Origin: Chitinolyticbacter albus
Lineage (GTDB): Bacteria > Pseudomonadota > Gammaproteobacteria > Burkholderiales > Chitinibacteraceae
Direction of reading: 5' to 3'
Assembly: GCF_024437655.1 (NCBI RefSeq)
Contig: NZ_JANBVF010000013.1
Location: forward strand, 62,001 to 126,000
Length of the DNA stretch: 64,000 nucleotides
Numbering within the stretch: position 1 is the stretch's first letter; each line of letters begins with the position of its first letter. A model generated the notes under the pieces. That model saw only the letters and a list, made by a program, of their open reading frames with translations. It was not told the DNA's origin and searched no databases. A program made the translations under genes and the position numbers. Of the stretch, positions 9,267 through 17,809 are shown piece after piece.

Positions 9267-9899
9267 TCAGCGGTCGACGGCGAGCCTGAGGCCGAAACTG
9301 ACGAACAGCAGGCCGGTGGTCCGGCTGCCCAGGCTCGCCAGCCCTCGTCGGGCTGCGATGCGGCGCGCAATCTGGCTGCTGGCGAGGATGAGCACGGAGA
9401 GGTAGGCCATGGAAAAGGCCTGAACGATGCCACCCAGCAGCGCGAAGGTCAGCGCCACATGCGGGTAGCCGGGATCGACGAACTGCGGGAAGAAGGCCAT
9501 GAAAAAGAGGATGGCCTTGACGTTGACGAGCGAGATGCCGAGCGCCTGCTTGAAGGCCTGATGCGGTGTCGGCGCGCTGGGTGCCTCCTGCTGGCTGGTC
9601 GGCCTCGCGCGTGCCAGCAGCAACTTGATGCCCAGCCAGGCGAGGTAGCCAGCGCCCAGGTAGCGCACGAGGTCGAACGCGACCGGGTAGGCGTGCATCA
9701 ACGAGGCGACGCCCAGCACTGCTGCCAGCATCAGCGCCAGATCGCCACAGAACACGCCGCCCGCCGCGGCAAAACCGGCACGCGTCCCATGCTTACCGGC
9801 CGTCGTCAGCACGAACAGCGAGTTGGGCCCCGGCATCAGGATGATGATGAGGGTGCCCAGTGCATAGGTGGCGAGATCGGTGATGCCGAACAGGGTCAC
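9267..9899 (-). CDS. LysE/RhtB family amino-acid exporter (LeuE-like)
   Basis: Inner-membrane exporter of 210 residues with about six membrane helices. It carries the family signature PGPNSLFVL after the first helix, the GVFCGD segment and NVKAILFFMAFFPQF, closely resembling E. coli LeuE (212 residues), which exports leucine and related amino acids. Start is placed at GTG 9899, which gives the family length and begins Met-Thr-Leu-Phe-Gly; the open frame continues upstream into argF, but that part is a false extension. The gene starts 21 bases after the argF stop and lies between argF and argG; whether it exports an arginine-pathway amino acid is not shown by sequence. Confidence 0.88.
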   Translation of the reverse strand: MTLFGITDLATYALGTLIIILMPGPNSLFVLTTAGKHGTRAGFAAAGGVFCGDLALMLAAVLGVASLMHAYPVAFDLVRYLGAGYLAWLGIKLLLARARPTSQQEAPSAPTPHQAFKQALGISLVNVKAILFFMAFFPQFVDPGYPHVALTFALLGGIVQAFSMAYLSVLILASSQIARRIAARRGLASLGSRTTGLLFVSFGLRLAVDR

Positions 9900-9919
9900 G
9901 GCGTGCTCATGGTGGTGGA

Positions 9920-10834
9920 TTAGTCCTCGACGCGGCCGAGCAGCAAGTACTCGATCAGCGCCTTTTGCGTATGCATGCGGTTCTCGGCCTCGTCCCAGAC
10001 GATGGATTGGGCGCCGTCGATCACTTCCGGATCGACTTCCTCGCCGCGGTGCGCCGGCAGGCAGTGCATGAACACGGCATCGGCCTTGGCCTGCAGCATG
10101 ACCTTTTCCGAGACCTTGTAGTTGATGAAATCCTTCTTGCGCTGCAGTGTTTCGCGCTCGTAGCCCATCGATGTCGACACATCGGTGGTGACGATGTCGG
10201 CATTGCGCGCAGCGGTGTAGGGATCGTGGAACTGCTCGAAGTGATCCTTGCCGTAGGTCTCGCCGTCCAGCACCGTCATCTCGTAGCCGCGCGGGCAGGC
10301 GAGGTTGAGCTTGAAATCGAAGATTTTGGCGGCCTGCAGCCAGGTGCGGCTGACGTTGTTCGAGTCGCCGATCCACGCCACCGTCTTGCCGGTGATGGGG
10401 CCGCGGTGTTCGATATAGGTGAAGATGTCCGCCATGATCTGGCAGGGGTGGTATTCGTTGGTGAGCCCGTTGATCACCGGCACCTGCGAGTTCTCGGCAA
10501 AGCGCTCGATGATCGATTGCTCGAAGGTGCGTACCATCACGATATCGACCATGCGACTGATGACCTTGGAGACATCCTCGATCGGCTCGCCGCGACCGAG
10601 CTGGGTATCCTTGCTTTGCATGAACATCGCGTGGCCGCCGAATTGCGCCATGCCGGCCTCGAACGAGACACGGGTTCGGGTCGAGGACTTCTCGAAGATC
10701 ATGCCGAGCACGCGACCGACAAAGGGCTGGTACAGCTGACCTGCCTTGAGGCGTGCCTTGAGCTTCTTGGCCCGCTCGAACAGGTATTCGTACTCGTCGC
10801 GGGTGAAATCCTTGAATTGCAAATAATGGCGCAT
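9920..10834 (-). CDS. argF: Ornithine carbamoyltransferase
   Basis: Cytosolic enzyme of 304 residues condensing ornithine and carbamoyl phosphate to citrulline. The carbamoyl-phosphate motif STRTR is at 51-55, the HPCQIMAD segment follows the second conserved block, and the ornithine/catalytic HCLPAHRGEEV loop is near residue 260. Length is normal. Its promoter faces away from the divergent DUF3579 gene. Together with argG it supplies two consecutive steps of arginine synthesis; the anabolic role is inferred from the linkage with argG and the absence of arcA/arcC nearby. Confidence 0.97.
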   Translation of the reverse strand: MRHYLQFKDFTRDEYEYLFERAKKLKARLKAGQLYQPFVGRVLGMIFEKSSTRTRVSFEAGMAQFGGHAMFMQSKDTQLGRGEPIEDVSKVISRMVDIVMVRTFEQSIIERFAENSQVPVINGLTNEYHPCQIMADIFTYIEHRGPITGKTVAWIGDSNNVSRTWLQAAKIFDFKLNLACPRGYEMTVLDGETYGKDHFEQFHDPYTAARNADIVTTDVSTSMGYERETLQRKKDFINYKVSEKVMLQAKADAVFMHCLPAHRGEEVDPEVIDGAQSIVWDEAENRMHTQKALIEYLLLGRVED

Positions 10835-10893
10835 AAGGTGCTGGCCGGGCGTAGGGCTGCCGCAGGCTACTCTCTTAGAATTGAAAAACGAAC

Positions 10894-10922
10894 ATTATTC
10901 TTGTCGCCGTCATCACTGGCAA
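10894..10922 (-). promoter_or_regulatory. sigma-70 promoter for argF
   Basis: On the minus strand TTGCCA (10922-10917) and AATAAT (10899-10894) are separated by exactly 17 bases, about 60 bases before the argF start. No convincing ArgR operator was recognised. Confidence 0.6.
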
Positions 10923-10985
10923 GTCCTGCCGCTCTCGTGACGCGCCGTTTCAAACGTTTTGTGGGCGGTGCAGCAGGGCCGGTGT

Positions 10986-10991
10986 TATAAT
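10986..10991 (+). promoter_or_regulatory. -10 element for the DUF3579 gene
   Basis: Consensus TATAAT, 50 bases before the DUF3579 start. No good -35 hexamer stands at 16-18 bases upstream, so an activator or an extended contact may be needed. Confidence 0.5.
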
Positions 10992-11041
10992 CCGGCCGTG
11001 TTTAGGTAACCAGGACACCCTGCTCAGGCCGCGTCGTTGTC

Positions 11042-11350
11042 ATGATCTGCAACCCATACGAAATCATCATCCAGGGTCTCACCAGCAACGGACGCGTGTT
11101 TCGCCCCAGCGACTGGGCAGAGCGCCTCTCTGGCATACTCTCTACCTTCGGCTTTGATCAAAAGCTGTCCTACGCACCCTATGTACGCCCCATCCTGATG
11201 GACAACGTGCGCTGCGTTGCCGTTGACAAGCAGCTTGAACAGATCGATCCGCGCGTGTTCGCGTTCCTGCTGGCCTTCGCTCGCGACAACGATCTGCAAA
11301 TCGTCGATTGCCGCACGCTGATCGAACAGAACCTGCCCCCGATCTCCTGA
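11042..11350 (+). CDS. DUF3579 domain protein
   Basis: Cytosolic protein of 102 residues; it belongs to DUF3579, a family that in betaproteobacteria is regularly found next to argF. The sequence is typical: EIIIQGLTSNG near the N-terminus and RPSDWAERL soon after. No enzymatic motif is evident. It is transcribed divergently from argF, sharing a 207-base promoter region, which suggests a connection with arginine metabolism, but no function is known. Confidence 0.88.
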   Translation: MICNPYEIIIQGLTSNGRVFRPSDWAERLSGILSTFGFDQKLSYAPYVRPILMDNVRCVAVDKQLEQIDPRVFAFLLAFARDNDLQIVDCRTLIEQNLPPIS

Positions 11351-11403
11351 TTTTGCCCGCCTTGCCCTGGCGATGCCGGGCGTCTGTTGCTGTGCAGCAA
11401 TAG

Positions 11404-11432
11404 TTGCTGCGCCGCACAATTCTCCCTATGCT
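11404..11432 (+). promoter_or_regulatory. sigma-70 promoter for the fabG-like gene
   Basis: TTGCTG (11404-11409) and TATGCT (11427-11432) with a 17-base spacer; predicted start near 11439, immediately before a palindrome. Confidence 0.5.
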
Positions 11433-11443
11433 TACAACGAATT

Positions 11444-11466
11444 CGACATTGCACCGTGCAATGTCG
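11444..11466 (+). promoter_or_regulatory. Perfect 10-bp dyad in the leader of the fabG-like gene
   Basis: CGACATTGCA (11444-11453), spacer CCG, TGCAATGTCG (11457-11466). It starts just after the predicted transcription start and ends 21 bases before the ATG, a position that suits a repressor operator; it could also form an RNA hairpin. Confidence 0.55.
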
Positions 11467-11487
11467 TGCTAGTCATGGGGATCAAAC

Positions 11488-12228
11488 ATGCGACTCAAGA
11501 ACAAGGTAGCCATCATCACTGGCGCTGCCAGTGGTATTGGCCACGCGACCGCGTTGAAGTTTGCCGCTGAGGGCGCACGCGTCGTGGTGTGTGACGTGAA
11601 TCGCGAAGGGGTCGACCGCGTGGTGTCCGAGATCGTGGCCCAGGGGGCCGAAGCCATCGGCTTCATCGTCGATGTCACCAACAAGACACAGATCGGCGAA
11701 ATGGTGGCTGGCGTCAAGCGGCAGTTCAATCGTATCGATGTACTGGTCAATAATGCCGGTATCGTCGCCGATGCGCAGCTTTACAAGATGACCGACGATC
11801 AATTCGACCGTGTCATCGATATCAACCTCAAAGGGGTCTACAACTGTGCGCGCGCCGTGGTCGACACCATGATCGAGCAGGGCGGCGGCGTGATCCTGAA
11901 CGCATCGTCTGTGGTTGGACTCTATGGCAACTTCGGCCAGACCAACTACGCAGCGGCGAAGTTCGGCGTGATTGGTTTTGTGAAGACCTGGGCCAAGGAG
12001 CTGGGCAAGAAGGGGATACGCTCGAACGCCGTTTGCCCGGGATTTGTCGCAACGCCCATCCTCGATTCAATGCCCGAGAAGGTCATCCAGGCGATGGAAG
12101 AGCGCGTGCCGATGAAGCGCCTGGCCCAGCCGGAGGAAATCGCCAACGTCTACGCCTTCCTCGCAAGCGACGACGCCAGCTATATCAATGGCGCTGCCAT
12201 CGAGGTCACGGGCGGTCTGTCGCTCTAA
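11488..12228 (+). CDS. SDR oxidoreductase, FabG-like 3-oxoacyl-ACP reductase
   Basis: NAD(P)H-dependent short-chain reductase of 246 residues. The cofactor glycine motif TGAASGIG is at 11-18, NNAG at 88-91, and the catalytic Ser (140/141), Tyr154 and Lys158 are all present in the order of classical SDRs. Closest by eye to FabG/beta-ketoacyl-ACP reductases. It is not next to fabD, fabF or acpP, so it is probably a second, non-housekeeping FabG or an acetoacetyl-CoA reductase type; substrate not determinable here. The C-terminal GGLSL matches FabG-type endings. GGGG lies about 7 bases before the ATG, and a palindromic operator-like site precedes it. Confidence 0.88.
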   Translation: MRLKNKVAIITGAASGIGHATALKFAAEGARVVVCDVNREGVDRVVSEIVAQGAEAIGFIVDVTNKTQIGEMVAGVKRQFNRIDVLVNNAGIVADAQLYKMTDDQFDRVIDINLKGVYNCARAVVDTMIEQGGGVILNASSVVGLYGNFGQTNYAAAKFGVIGFVKTWAKELGKKGIRSNAVCPGFVATPILDSMPEKVIQAMEERVPMKRLAQPEEIANVYAFLASDDASYINGAAIEVTGGLSL

Positions 12229-12253
12229 GGCGCACGGACTGTGCCACAGACAA

Positions 12254-12276
12254 AACGCCCCGCATTGCGGGGCGTT
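12254..12276. terminator. Bidirectional terminator
   Basis: AACGCCCCGC (12254-12263), loop ATT, GCGGGGCGTT (12267-12276). It lies between convergent genes and has TTT on the plus side and TTTT on the minus side. Confidence 0.88.
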
Positions 12277-12295
12277 TGCTTGGGGGCTCGCTCGA

Positions 12296-13576
12296 TCAGC
12301 CTGCGCGGGCCGGGCCTTCCCAGTGGATTTTCCAGGTGCCGCCGTCCGGGCGCCAGTACAGACGCTTGCGCATCTGGTTGTTCAAGGTGTCGCTGCGATA
12401 GACCTGGTTGAAGGTTGCGACCCACATCGGGCGTTCGTTGCCGGTGACGAAGATGCTGACATCATCGAGCTTCACCTCGGTCCAGTTCTTGCCCGAATTC
12501 ACTTGGGTCTTCTGGCGTCGCCAGCTGGGCAGATCCTGGCCTTCGCTGCTGCGGAACTCATCGTCGTAGAAGCCGAGATAGCGGTCGGTATCGCGGTTCT
12601 GCCACGCGTTGCGCCAGTTCTCCAGTGTGGCGAGCGCGGCGTCGTGCCGGCTTTGCCACGCTGCGCGGCTCAGCCATTCCACGTGTGCCACATTGACCAC
12701 TGGCGTTTCGCCCGGCGTCAGCCACTGGGCGAGCTTCTGCATATCGTCGTTGGTGAGGACCACGCAGCCATTGGACGCTTGCGGCGCCCGCGCATAGGTC
12801 TCGGCCGGGCTGCCGTGCAGCCAGATGCCCGATCCGGTACGGCCTTCGCGCCGGTCCAGCTCGTTCGGGTAGGAAATCGGCCAGGCGCCGACACCATAGA
12901 GATCGGCGTAACTGCCGTAAATCCGGTCGAGCTGCGGCCGGTCCATATGGCTGGTGACGAAGTAGACGCCCAACGGTGTGCGCTGGTCGCCTTCCTTGAG
13001 CTTGTCGGTGCCGAGTTTGCCCACCGTGACGTAGAAATCGGTCACGTGCCGTGGCACGCCATTGTCGTTGGCATACAGGTAGACGCGCGACGCTTCGGCG
13101 TCGACGAGTACCACATGCTTCTGGCGCGGTGACAGCACCAGCAACTGGGCTGGCAGCTTGTCCAGCGGTGGCGGGTCGGCCCTGCGCAACAGCCGTACCT
13201 GCGCCTCGCGCCGCAGATCATCGAGCCGGTCGCTGGGGCCGATGGCACCGCCGCCAAGGCTGGCCAATGGCGCCGCACGCATCGCGTAGAGATCGGCCGA
13301 CACCAGATGGGCCAGGCGATAGTTGGGCTCCTTGACCAGTAGCGCATCGACGGTGGCGCGGGCATCGGCCATGCGACCGGCGCGCACCGCATCAATGGTG
13401 GCGACGATCATTTCTTCCGGCGAGCCTTGAATCACGACACCGGGCGCATCGAAGGCAAAGACGTGGGGGGATTGCCAGGGCGGGGTCAGCCGCGGCTGTG
13501 CCGCCGGGGTGAAGAACACCAGCAGTACGAAGCACAGCAGCAGCCTGGCCCAGGGTAGTACGCGCTTGATCGCCAC
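12296..13576 (-). CDS. L,D-transpeptidase with C-terminal NTF2-like (Cds6-type) domain
   Basis: Secreted or periplasmic murein enzyme of 426 residues. An N-terminal hydrophobic segment (about 8-25) serves as signal/anchor; the YkuD catalytic domain contains His254 of HGSP and the nucleophile Cys271 in SNGC, the classic HG-x(n)-S-x-G-C arrangement. The last about 110 residues form an NTF2-like domain (from about NWRNAWQNRDTDRY). Such enzymes make 3-3 crosslinks or attach proteins to peptidoglycan. Start is GTG 13576, directly after the stop of the TPR gene, with GGAGG inside that gene's end, so translation is coupled. The companion protein has a related C-terminal domain. Confidence 0.9.
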   Translation of the reverse strand: MAIKRVLPWARLLLCFVLLVFFTPAAQPRLTPPWQSPHVFAFDAPGVVIQGSPEEMIVATIDAVRAGRMADARATVDALLVKEPNYRLAHLVSADLYAMRAAPLASLGGGAIGPSDRLDDLRREAQVRLLRRADPPPLDKLPAQLLVLSPRQKHVVLVDAEASRVYLYANDNGVPRHVTDFYVTVGKLGTDKLKEGDQRTPLGVYFVTSHMDRPQLDRIYGSYADLYGVGAWPISYPNELDRREGRTGSGIWLHGSPAETYARAPQASNGCVVLTNDDMQKLAQWLTPGETPVVNVAHVEWLSRAAWQSRHDAALATLENWRNAWQNRDTDRYLGFYDDEFRSSEGQDLPSWRRQKTQVNSGKNWTEVKLDDVSIFVTGNERPMWVATFNQVYRSDTLNNQMRKRLYWRPDGGTWKIHWEGPARAG

Positions 13577-14581
13577 TTAGATGCGCTCCTCCACAATCAG
13601 CCAGCGGCTGCCCGATTTCTCCAGCACCAGCGTCTTGCTGGTGTTGCTGGAGAGCCGGTCGGACTTGTAGCTCTGGCGGAAACGCACGATGGCTCTATCG
13701 TCACCTTCCAGCGTGACCTTGATCGCGCTGAGTCTGACGTTGATTTCCTTGGGCCCCAGCACGCGTGGCTTACGTTCGGCGACCCAGCCGGCCGTGGCGA
13801 ACTTCTTCGAGTAGGCGCCGACATAACGGTCGAAATCCTGACGCGACCACGCATCGGCCCAGGCTTCGACGGCGCGGGAGGCGCCTTCGACGGCGCGGTC
13901 CGCCACTTCGATCACCGGCGTTGGTGTCGGTTGCGGCGTGGGCTTGGGGGGCGGCGTCGGTATGGGCTTGGGTGTGGGCAGCGGCGTCGGCTGGGGTGCA
14001 CGCGTCACCGCGGCCAGCCTGACCGGCGTGGGTGTCGCGCGGGCGGCGGCAACGACGGCCGGGCGCGACGGTGCCACCGCGCTGCCACTGAACAGCTCGC
14101 GCACCAGGGTCAGCTTGGTGGCGACCTGACGGTTCTGCCCTTCGATCTGCAGCGCCTTGTCATAGGCTTGCGAGGCGAGCCGCGCGTACAGGTCGCCCAG
14201 GTTCTCGTGGGCGATGGCATAGCTGGGGTTGGTCTGGATCGATAACTGCAGCGCGGCACGGGCCTTATCGAGCTGGTTCTGCTGCGCATACAACACCGCC
14301 AGGTTGTTGTACGGCTCGGGCAGCTGTGGGTAGTCCTCGGACAGGCTGGTGAAGGCCTTGATCGCCTCGTTGCTGCGACCGAGTTCGGCCAGTGCCAGTC
14401 CGCGCAGAAAGCGCACCTGGGCATCCTTGGGCGACTTGGCGAGAAAGCGGTCGGCCCGTTCCAGCGCCGCGCTATATTCCCGTTCCTGCACCAAGTGGCG
14501 GATATCGTCGGTTTCGCCTGCGTAAACAAGGCCACTCAGCAGCAGGGGCAAAACCAGGTGCAAGGTACCGCGAAATTTCAT
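13577..14581 (-). CDS. Secreted TPR protein with Pro/Thr linker and NTF2-like domain
   Basis: 334-residue exported protein: signal peptide (about 1-21, MKFRG... to VYAG), tetratricopeptide repeats (about 25-165, with NNLAVLYAQQNQLDKA-like helices), a Pro/Thr/Lys-rich linker (about 190-235), and a C-terminal NTF2-like domain (about 240-334) starting EAWADAWSRQDFDRY. The last domain is visibly related to that of the downstream L,D-transpeptidase, whose GTG abuts this gene's TAA. Probably a periplasmic scaffold for that enzyme; this is inference. The frame extends upstream to 14755, but the signal peptide fixes the ATG at 14581. Confidence 0.85.
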   Translation of the reverse strand: MKFRGTLHLVLPLLLSGLVYAGETDDIRHLVQEREYSAALERADRFLAKSPKDAQVRFLRGLALAELGRSNEAIKAFTSLSEDYPQLPEPYNNLAVLYAQQNQLDKARAALQLSIQTNPSYAIAHENLGDLYARLASQAYDKALQIEGQNRQVATKLTLVRELFSGSAVAPSRPAVVAAARATPTPVRLAAVTRAPQPTPLPTPKPIPTPPPKPTPQPTPTPVIEVADRAVEGASRAVEAWADAWSRQDFDRYVGAYSKKFATAGWVAERKPRVLGPKEINVRLSAIKVTLEGDDRAIVRFRQSYKSDRLSSNTSKTLVLEKSGSRWLIVEERI

Positions 14582-14665
14582 AAACAAGCGCCCCAAATCC
14601 AATGCCGATGGGTATCGGTTCTGCGTAAACTGCCGAATTCTAGCAAACCCTTGCCCCGTTCCGCC

Positions 14666-15013
14666 ATGAACCTGCCCCCTGGCCTCGCTGCGCCGCTGTT
14701 GCTTGTCGCATCCAACGTCTTTATGACCATCGCCTGGTATGGTCACCTTAAGCACATGAACAGCAAGCCGTGGTGGGCTGCGGCCCTGCTGTCCTGGGGC
14801 ATTGCGCTGTTCGAATACCTGTTGCAGGTACCGGCCAACCGTCTCGGTTATACGGTGTATTCGCTAGCCCAGCTGAAGATCATGCAGGAGGTGATCACGT
14901 TGGCGGTATTTATGCCATTCGCCATGTTTTACATGAATCAGCCGTTCAAGCTCGATTATCTGTGGGCAGGGTTGTGCCTCGTTGGCGCGGTGTATTTCAT
15001 GTTTCGCAGCTGA
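14666..15013 (+). CDS. DMT-family DUF486 membrane protein
   Basis: Inner-membrane protein of 115 residues with four hydrophobic helices and the conserved stretches FMTIAWYGHLKH, WGIALFEY and QVPANRLGY that define DUF486 (COG3169, distant drug/metabolite-transporter relatives). Substrate unknown. Start at ATG 14666, directly before the first helix; the frame is open further upstream, but that segment would cover the divergent TPR gene's start. Divergent from the TPR/L,D-transpeptidase pair and convergent with the aldo/keto reductase gene, 6 bases away. Confidence 0.88.
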   Translation: MNLPPGLAAPLLLVASNVFMTIAWYGHLKHMNSKPWWAAALLSWGIALFEYLLQVPANRLGYTVYSLAQLKIMQEVITLAVFMPFAMFYMNQPFKLDYLWAGLCLVGAVYFMFRS

Positions 15014-15019
15014 ACACGC

Positions 15020-16057
15020 TTACAGTGCCGGGCTGGGGCAGCGAGCGTGGATGGCTTCCACCGCTTGTTGCAACTCCTCGGACAGCTTGATGCTGACGCT
15101 ACCCAGATCCTCGTCGAGTTGCGCCAAGGTGGTGGCGCCGATGATGGTCGAAGCGACGTACCAGCGGCTCTGCACCCAGGCCAGCGCCAGCTGCGCCGGC
15201 GTCAGGCCATGCGCGCGCGCGAGCGTCGCGTAGGCGGTGATCGCCGCTTCGACATATGGCTTGCGATAGCGCACGCCAAATTGCGGAAAGCACGTCATCC
15301 GCCCCTCGGCTTGCGCATTGTCTTGGTATTTGGCGGACAGCAGGCCGAAGGCGAGCGGGCTGTACACCATTAGCGCCACCTGTTCGCGATGGCATACCTC
15401 GGTCAGGCCGTGCTCGAATCCGCGATTCAGCAGGTTGAGCACATTCTGTATCGTCACCGGCCGTGGCAGATTGTGCTCGCGCGCCAGCCGCAGGAACTCC
15501 ATCACGCCCCACGGCGTTTCGTTCGATAGCCCCACGTAGCGCACCTTGCCTGCCTTGACCAGCCGCTCCATCGCGTCGAGCTGCTCGTACACGGATGGAA
15601 CGTCGGCGGGCTCCTTGGCCGGATCGAAATAGGTGTCGCCAAACATCGGCACGTGCCGCGCGGGCCAGTGCAGCTGGTACAGATCGATGTAATCGGTGCG
15701 CAGCCGTGCCAGCGAGGCATCGCAGGCGGCGACGATCTGCGCGGCGTCGAACTGGGGTCCGCCGCGTATCCACGGCATGCCACGCTGTGGCCCGGAGACC
15801 TTGGTTGCGAGCACGATGCTGTCGCGCCGCTGCCGCGCCAGCCAGCTGCCGACGAAGGACTCGGTGCGCCCCTGCGTCTCGGCCTTGGCCGGTACTGGGT
15901 ACATCTCGGCGGTATCGATGAAGTTGATACCGGCACCCACGGCCCGATCGAGTTGGGTGTGGGCGTCGGCTTCGCAGTTCTGCTCGCCGAAGGTCATGGT
16001 ACCCAGGCACAGCGACGAGACCTTGAGGTCGGACGCGGGCAGCAAGCGATAGTGCAT
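15020..16057 (-). CDS. Aldo/keto reductase (Tas-like)
   Basis: Cytosolic NADPH-dependent reductase of 345 residues with a TIM-barrel fold. Active-site residues can be seen: Asp and Tyr in DTAEMYPVP (about 50-58), Lys in ATKVSGP (about 88) and His in QLHWPARH (about 130). The whole-length similarity is to E. coli Tas, including RYVGLSNETPWG and the C-terminal SIIGATTL-like NADPH site (STIIGATTL here). Start at ATG 16057 with AGGAG 6 bases upstream; a TTG two codons earlier is discarded. The physiological substrate is unknown. Confidence 0.9.
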   Translation of the reverse strand: MHYRLLPASDLKVSSLCLGTMTFGEQNCEADAHTQLDRAVGAGINFIDTAEMYPVPAKAETQGRTESFVGSWLARQRRDSIVLATKVSGPQRGMPWIRGGPQFDAAQIVAACDASLARLRTDYIDLYQLHWPARHVPMFGDTYFDPAKEPADVPSVYEQLDAMERLVKAGKVRYVGLSNETPWGVMEFLRLAREHNLPRPVTIQNVLNLLNRGFEHGLTEVCHREQVALMVYSPLAFGLLSAKYQDNAQAEGRMTCFPQFGVRYRKPYVEAAITAYATLARAHGLTPAQLALAWVQSRWYVASTIIGATTLAQLDEDLGSVSIKLSEELQQAVEAIHARCPSPAL

Positions 16058-16075
16058 CGACAACTCCTGGACGGC

Positions 16076-17020
16076 TTACTTGGCGGGTAGATCGAGCGGC
16101 GTCAGCGTGTAACCGGCGTCACGCAGCTTCTGGACCAGGCCATTTTTGCCCGGCAAGTGCAGCGCGCCGACTGCGAAGAAGGCATTGCCCTGGGGTAGGA
16201 CCTTGGCGATGCGCTGGGCCATCACCGTATTGCGCTCATCGAGCAGTGTTTTTTGCTGCCAGTTGATGAAGTAGGCGCGATCCTTGGCCGACAGGCCTTT
16301 CATCATCGGATCCTTGCTGGGGTCGGACAAGGCCTGCATCGCGGCGTAATCCCGGGCAACATACAGCTGGATCAGTTTTTCGTGTTCGCTGGCGAGTGAG
16401 CCTTGCTGGTCGATCAGCGATTTGAGCAGGATGAGCTGCTTGTCTTCGGGCATGTCGGAGAACACAGCCAGCTGCTCGGCGATGGTTTCGATGCCATCGT
16501 AGGATTTGCCGCCCTCGACCGCTTCCTTGGTCAGCTTGAGATCGAGCGGCAACTGCCCGGTTTCGTGCGTCGGTGTGGCGATGAACATCGCAGCGGCCCA
16601 GGGCTTGAAGCGACGGACCGCGGCTTCCGGGTACTGACGCTTTTCAAGCGCGGCGACCAGGCGCTGGTAATGGGGCGCATCGAGCTTGTCCGCGAGGCTC
16701 TCGCCCTCAGGCAGCAGCACCGCCTTGGCCATTTCCATAAAGGCGCCGAAATCCAGACGGAATTCGGTCGCGACGCGTTCCGCGCTGGAAAATGCCTCCT
16801 GCACCGCAGGAGATAGCGTGGTCACCTTGGGATCGGCAACGTGTATGGTGCCAAACAGCCAAGAGGGCGCCATGCCCGCCTTGTCTATGCGCCACAAATG
16901 GGTGCGCGCAAATGCGTTGGCCTGGTCGGCGGCGCCGGCTTGCGAGGCTGGAATGAACAGCGCGAGGGCAGTGACGCTACCTAGCAAGGGACGGATGAAA
17001 CGGCGAAGGCAGGACAACAT
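16076..17020 (-). CDS. TraB/GumN family protein
   Basis: Exported protein of 314 residues: a signal peptide (about 1-30, ending near SQAGAA) followed by a TraB/GumN (DUF-type ChaN-Tiki superfamily) domain. Characteristic motifs are the N-terminal WLFGTIHVAD (His of GTIH) and the C-terminal FFAVGALHLPG, paired near the putative metal-dependent protease site. GGAG lies before the ATG. It precedes the aldo/keto reductase gene by 18 bases, so the two may share a transcript. A TATACT -10-like sequence at 17059-17054 could serve it. Substrate not known. Confidence 0.9.
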   Translation of the reverse strand: MLSCLRRFIRPLLGSVTALALFIPASQAGAADQANAFARTHLWRIDKAGMAPSWLFGTIHVADPKVTTLSPAVQEAFSSAERVATEFRLDFGAFMEMAKAVLLPEGESLADKLDAPHYQRLVAALEKRQYPEAAVRRFKPWAAAMFIATPTHETGQLPLDLKLTKEAVEGGKSYDGIETIAEQLAVFSDMPEDKQLILLKSLIDQQGSLASEHEKLIQLYVARDYAAMQALSDPSKDPMMKGLSAKDRAYFINWQQKTLLDERNTVMAQRIAKVLPQGNAFFAVGALHLPGKNGLVQKLRDAGYTLTPLDLPAK

Positions 17021-17389
17021 GAAAACTCCGGTGGCCTAAATCACAAGCCCCGCAGTATAGCGAGCCCGTCCCGTGCGCGGGGAAGCGGCGTGAACTTGCG
17101 CCGCTTGGCTAACCGGTCGGCATGGCCAAGAGCTGCGGGTATGGGGTGGCAGGTTCGCCGCCGTGCCACGCCCTGGCATGCTGACTGATTCCCTGGGGGA
17201 GCTGGTCGGTCTTGCCTTGGTACGCAATGAGGCACTCCGGGGCGACGTTCGTGGCTGATCCTTGCGAGCGCGTGGCGTGTAAGGTATCAATGCCGGATTG
17301 CAATCGGGCTGCGCGGGATGGCACGGTTTGTCAGTCAGTGCCTCCTTAGGAAGGGGCGCCGCGAAGCCAGAAGGAGGAGGAGGGGGCGC
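17021..17389. other. Non-coding gap between the TraB-like and small secreted protein genes
   Basis: 369 bases with no convincing reading frame on either strand. It holds a possible TATACT -10 for the TraB-like gene (17059-17054) and the unusually purine-rich ribosome site (about 17371-17386) of the next gene. Nothing else was recognised. Confidence 0.5.
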
Positions 17390-17809
17390 ATGAAATTATG
17401 GGCGATGATCGGGCCGTTGCTGTTGTCGACGGCGTCGGCCTGGGCCGTGGAGCCGGCGGATTTCGTCGGCGATTATTGGGCGTCGCTGGGATACGACAGG
17501 CGCAGCTGGGCGCTGATCATCGATCGCATCGATAGCGCCTCGGACCAGGTTTTCAGCGCCAGTGGGCGTTTCGGTGTTGCGTGCAAGGGCTTGACGCCGG
17601 TAACGCTGCAGGGGCGCAAGCAAGACGGCATCTGGCGATTGGGGTTCGATTACCTCGGCAATGGGCGCGGCGAGTTCGCGCTCGTGCCTGCCGGGCATAT
17701 CGACGGCGAGTGGGCAGGTCCGCACGCCAAGGGGAAATTCACCCTGTTCCGCGGGGGGGTCTACGGCAGCTGCCCGGAACTGAAGCTGGTGCCGGTCAAA
17801 CCCGACTGA
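17390..17809 (+). CDS. Small secreted protein, unknown
   Basis: 139-residue protein with a clear signal peptide (residues 1-18, cleaved near Ala-Trp-Ala). The mature part is rich in beta-prone and Gly residues, with two Cys (in GVACKGL and YGSCPEL) that could form a disulfide; it looks like a compact periplasmic beta-barrel or lipocalin-sized protein, but I do not recognise a family. The ATG at 17390 follows an exceptionally purine-rich site with several overlapping AGGAGG cores. Flanked by long non-coding stretches, so probably monocistronic. Confidence 0.7.
   Translation: MKLWAMIGPLLLSTASAWAVEPADFVGDYWASLGYDRRSWALIIDRIDSASDQVFSASGRFGVACKGLTPVTLQGRKQDGIWRLGFDYLGNGRGEFALVPAGHIDGEWAGPHAKGKFTLFRGGVYGSCPELKLVPVKPD

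Noticed and set aside
9900..10376. N-terminal extension of the LeuE-like protein into argF
   Set aside because: The extra 158 residues are argF read out of frame; the GTG at 9899 gives normal family length.
11387..11400. TTGCTGTGCAGCAA palindrome after the DUF3579 gene
   Set aside because: Short and without a T run; not convincing as terminator or operator.
13930..14030. Tandem-looking repeat in the TPR gene
   Set aside because: It is the codon-level reflection of the Pro/Thr linker, not a mobile or CRISPR repeat.
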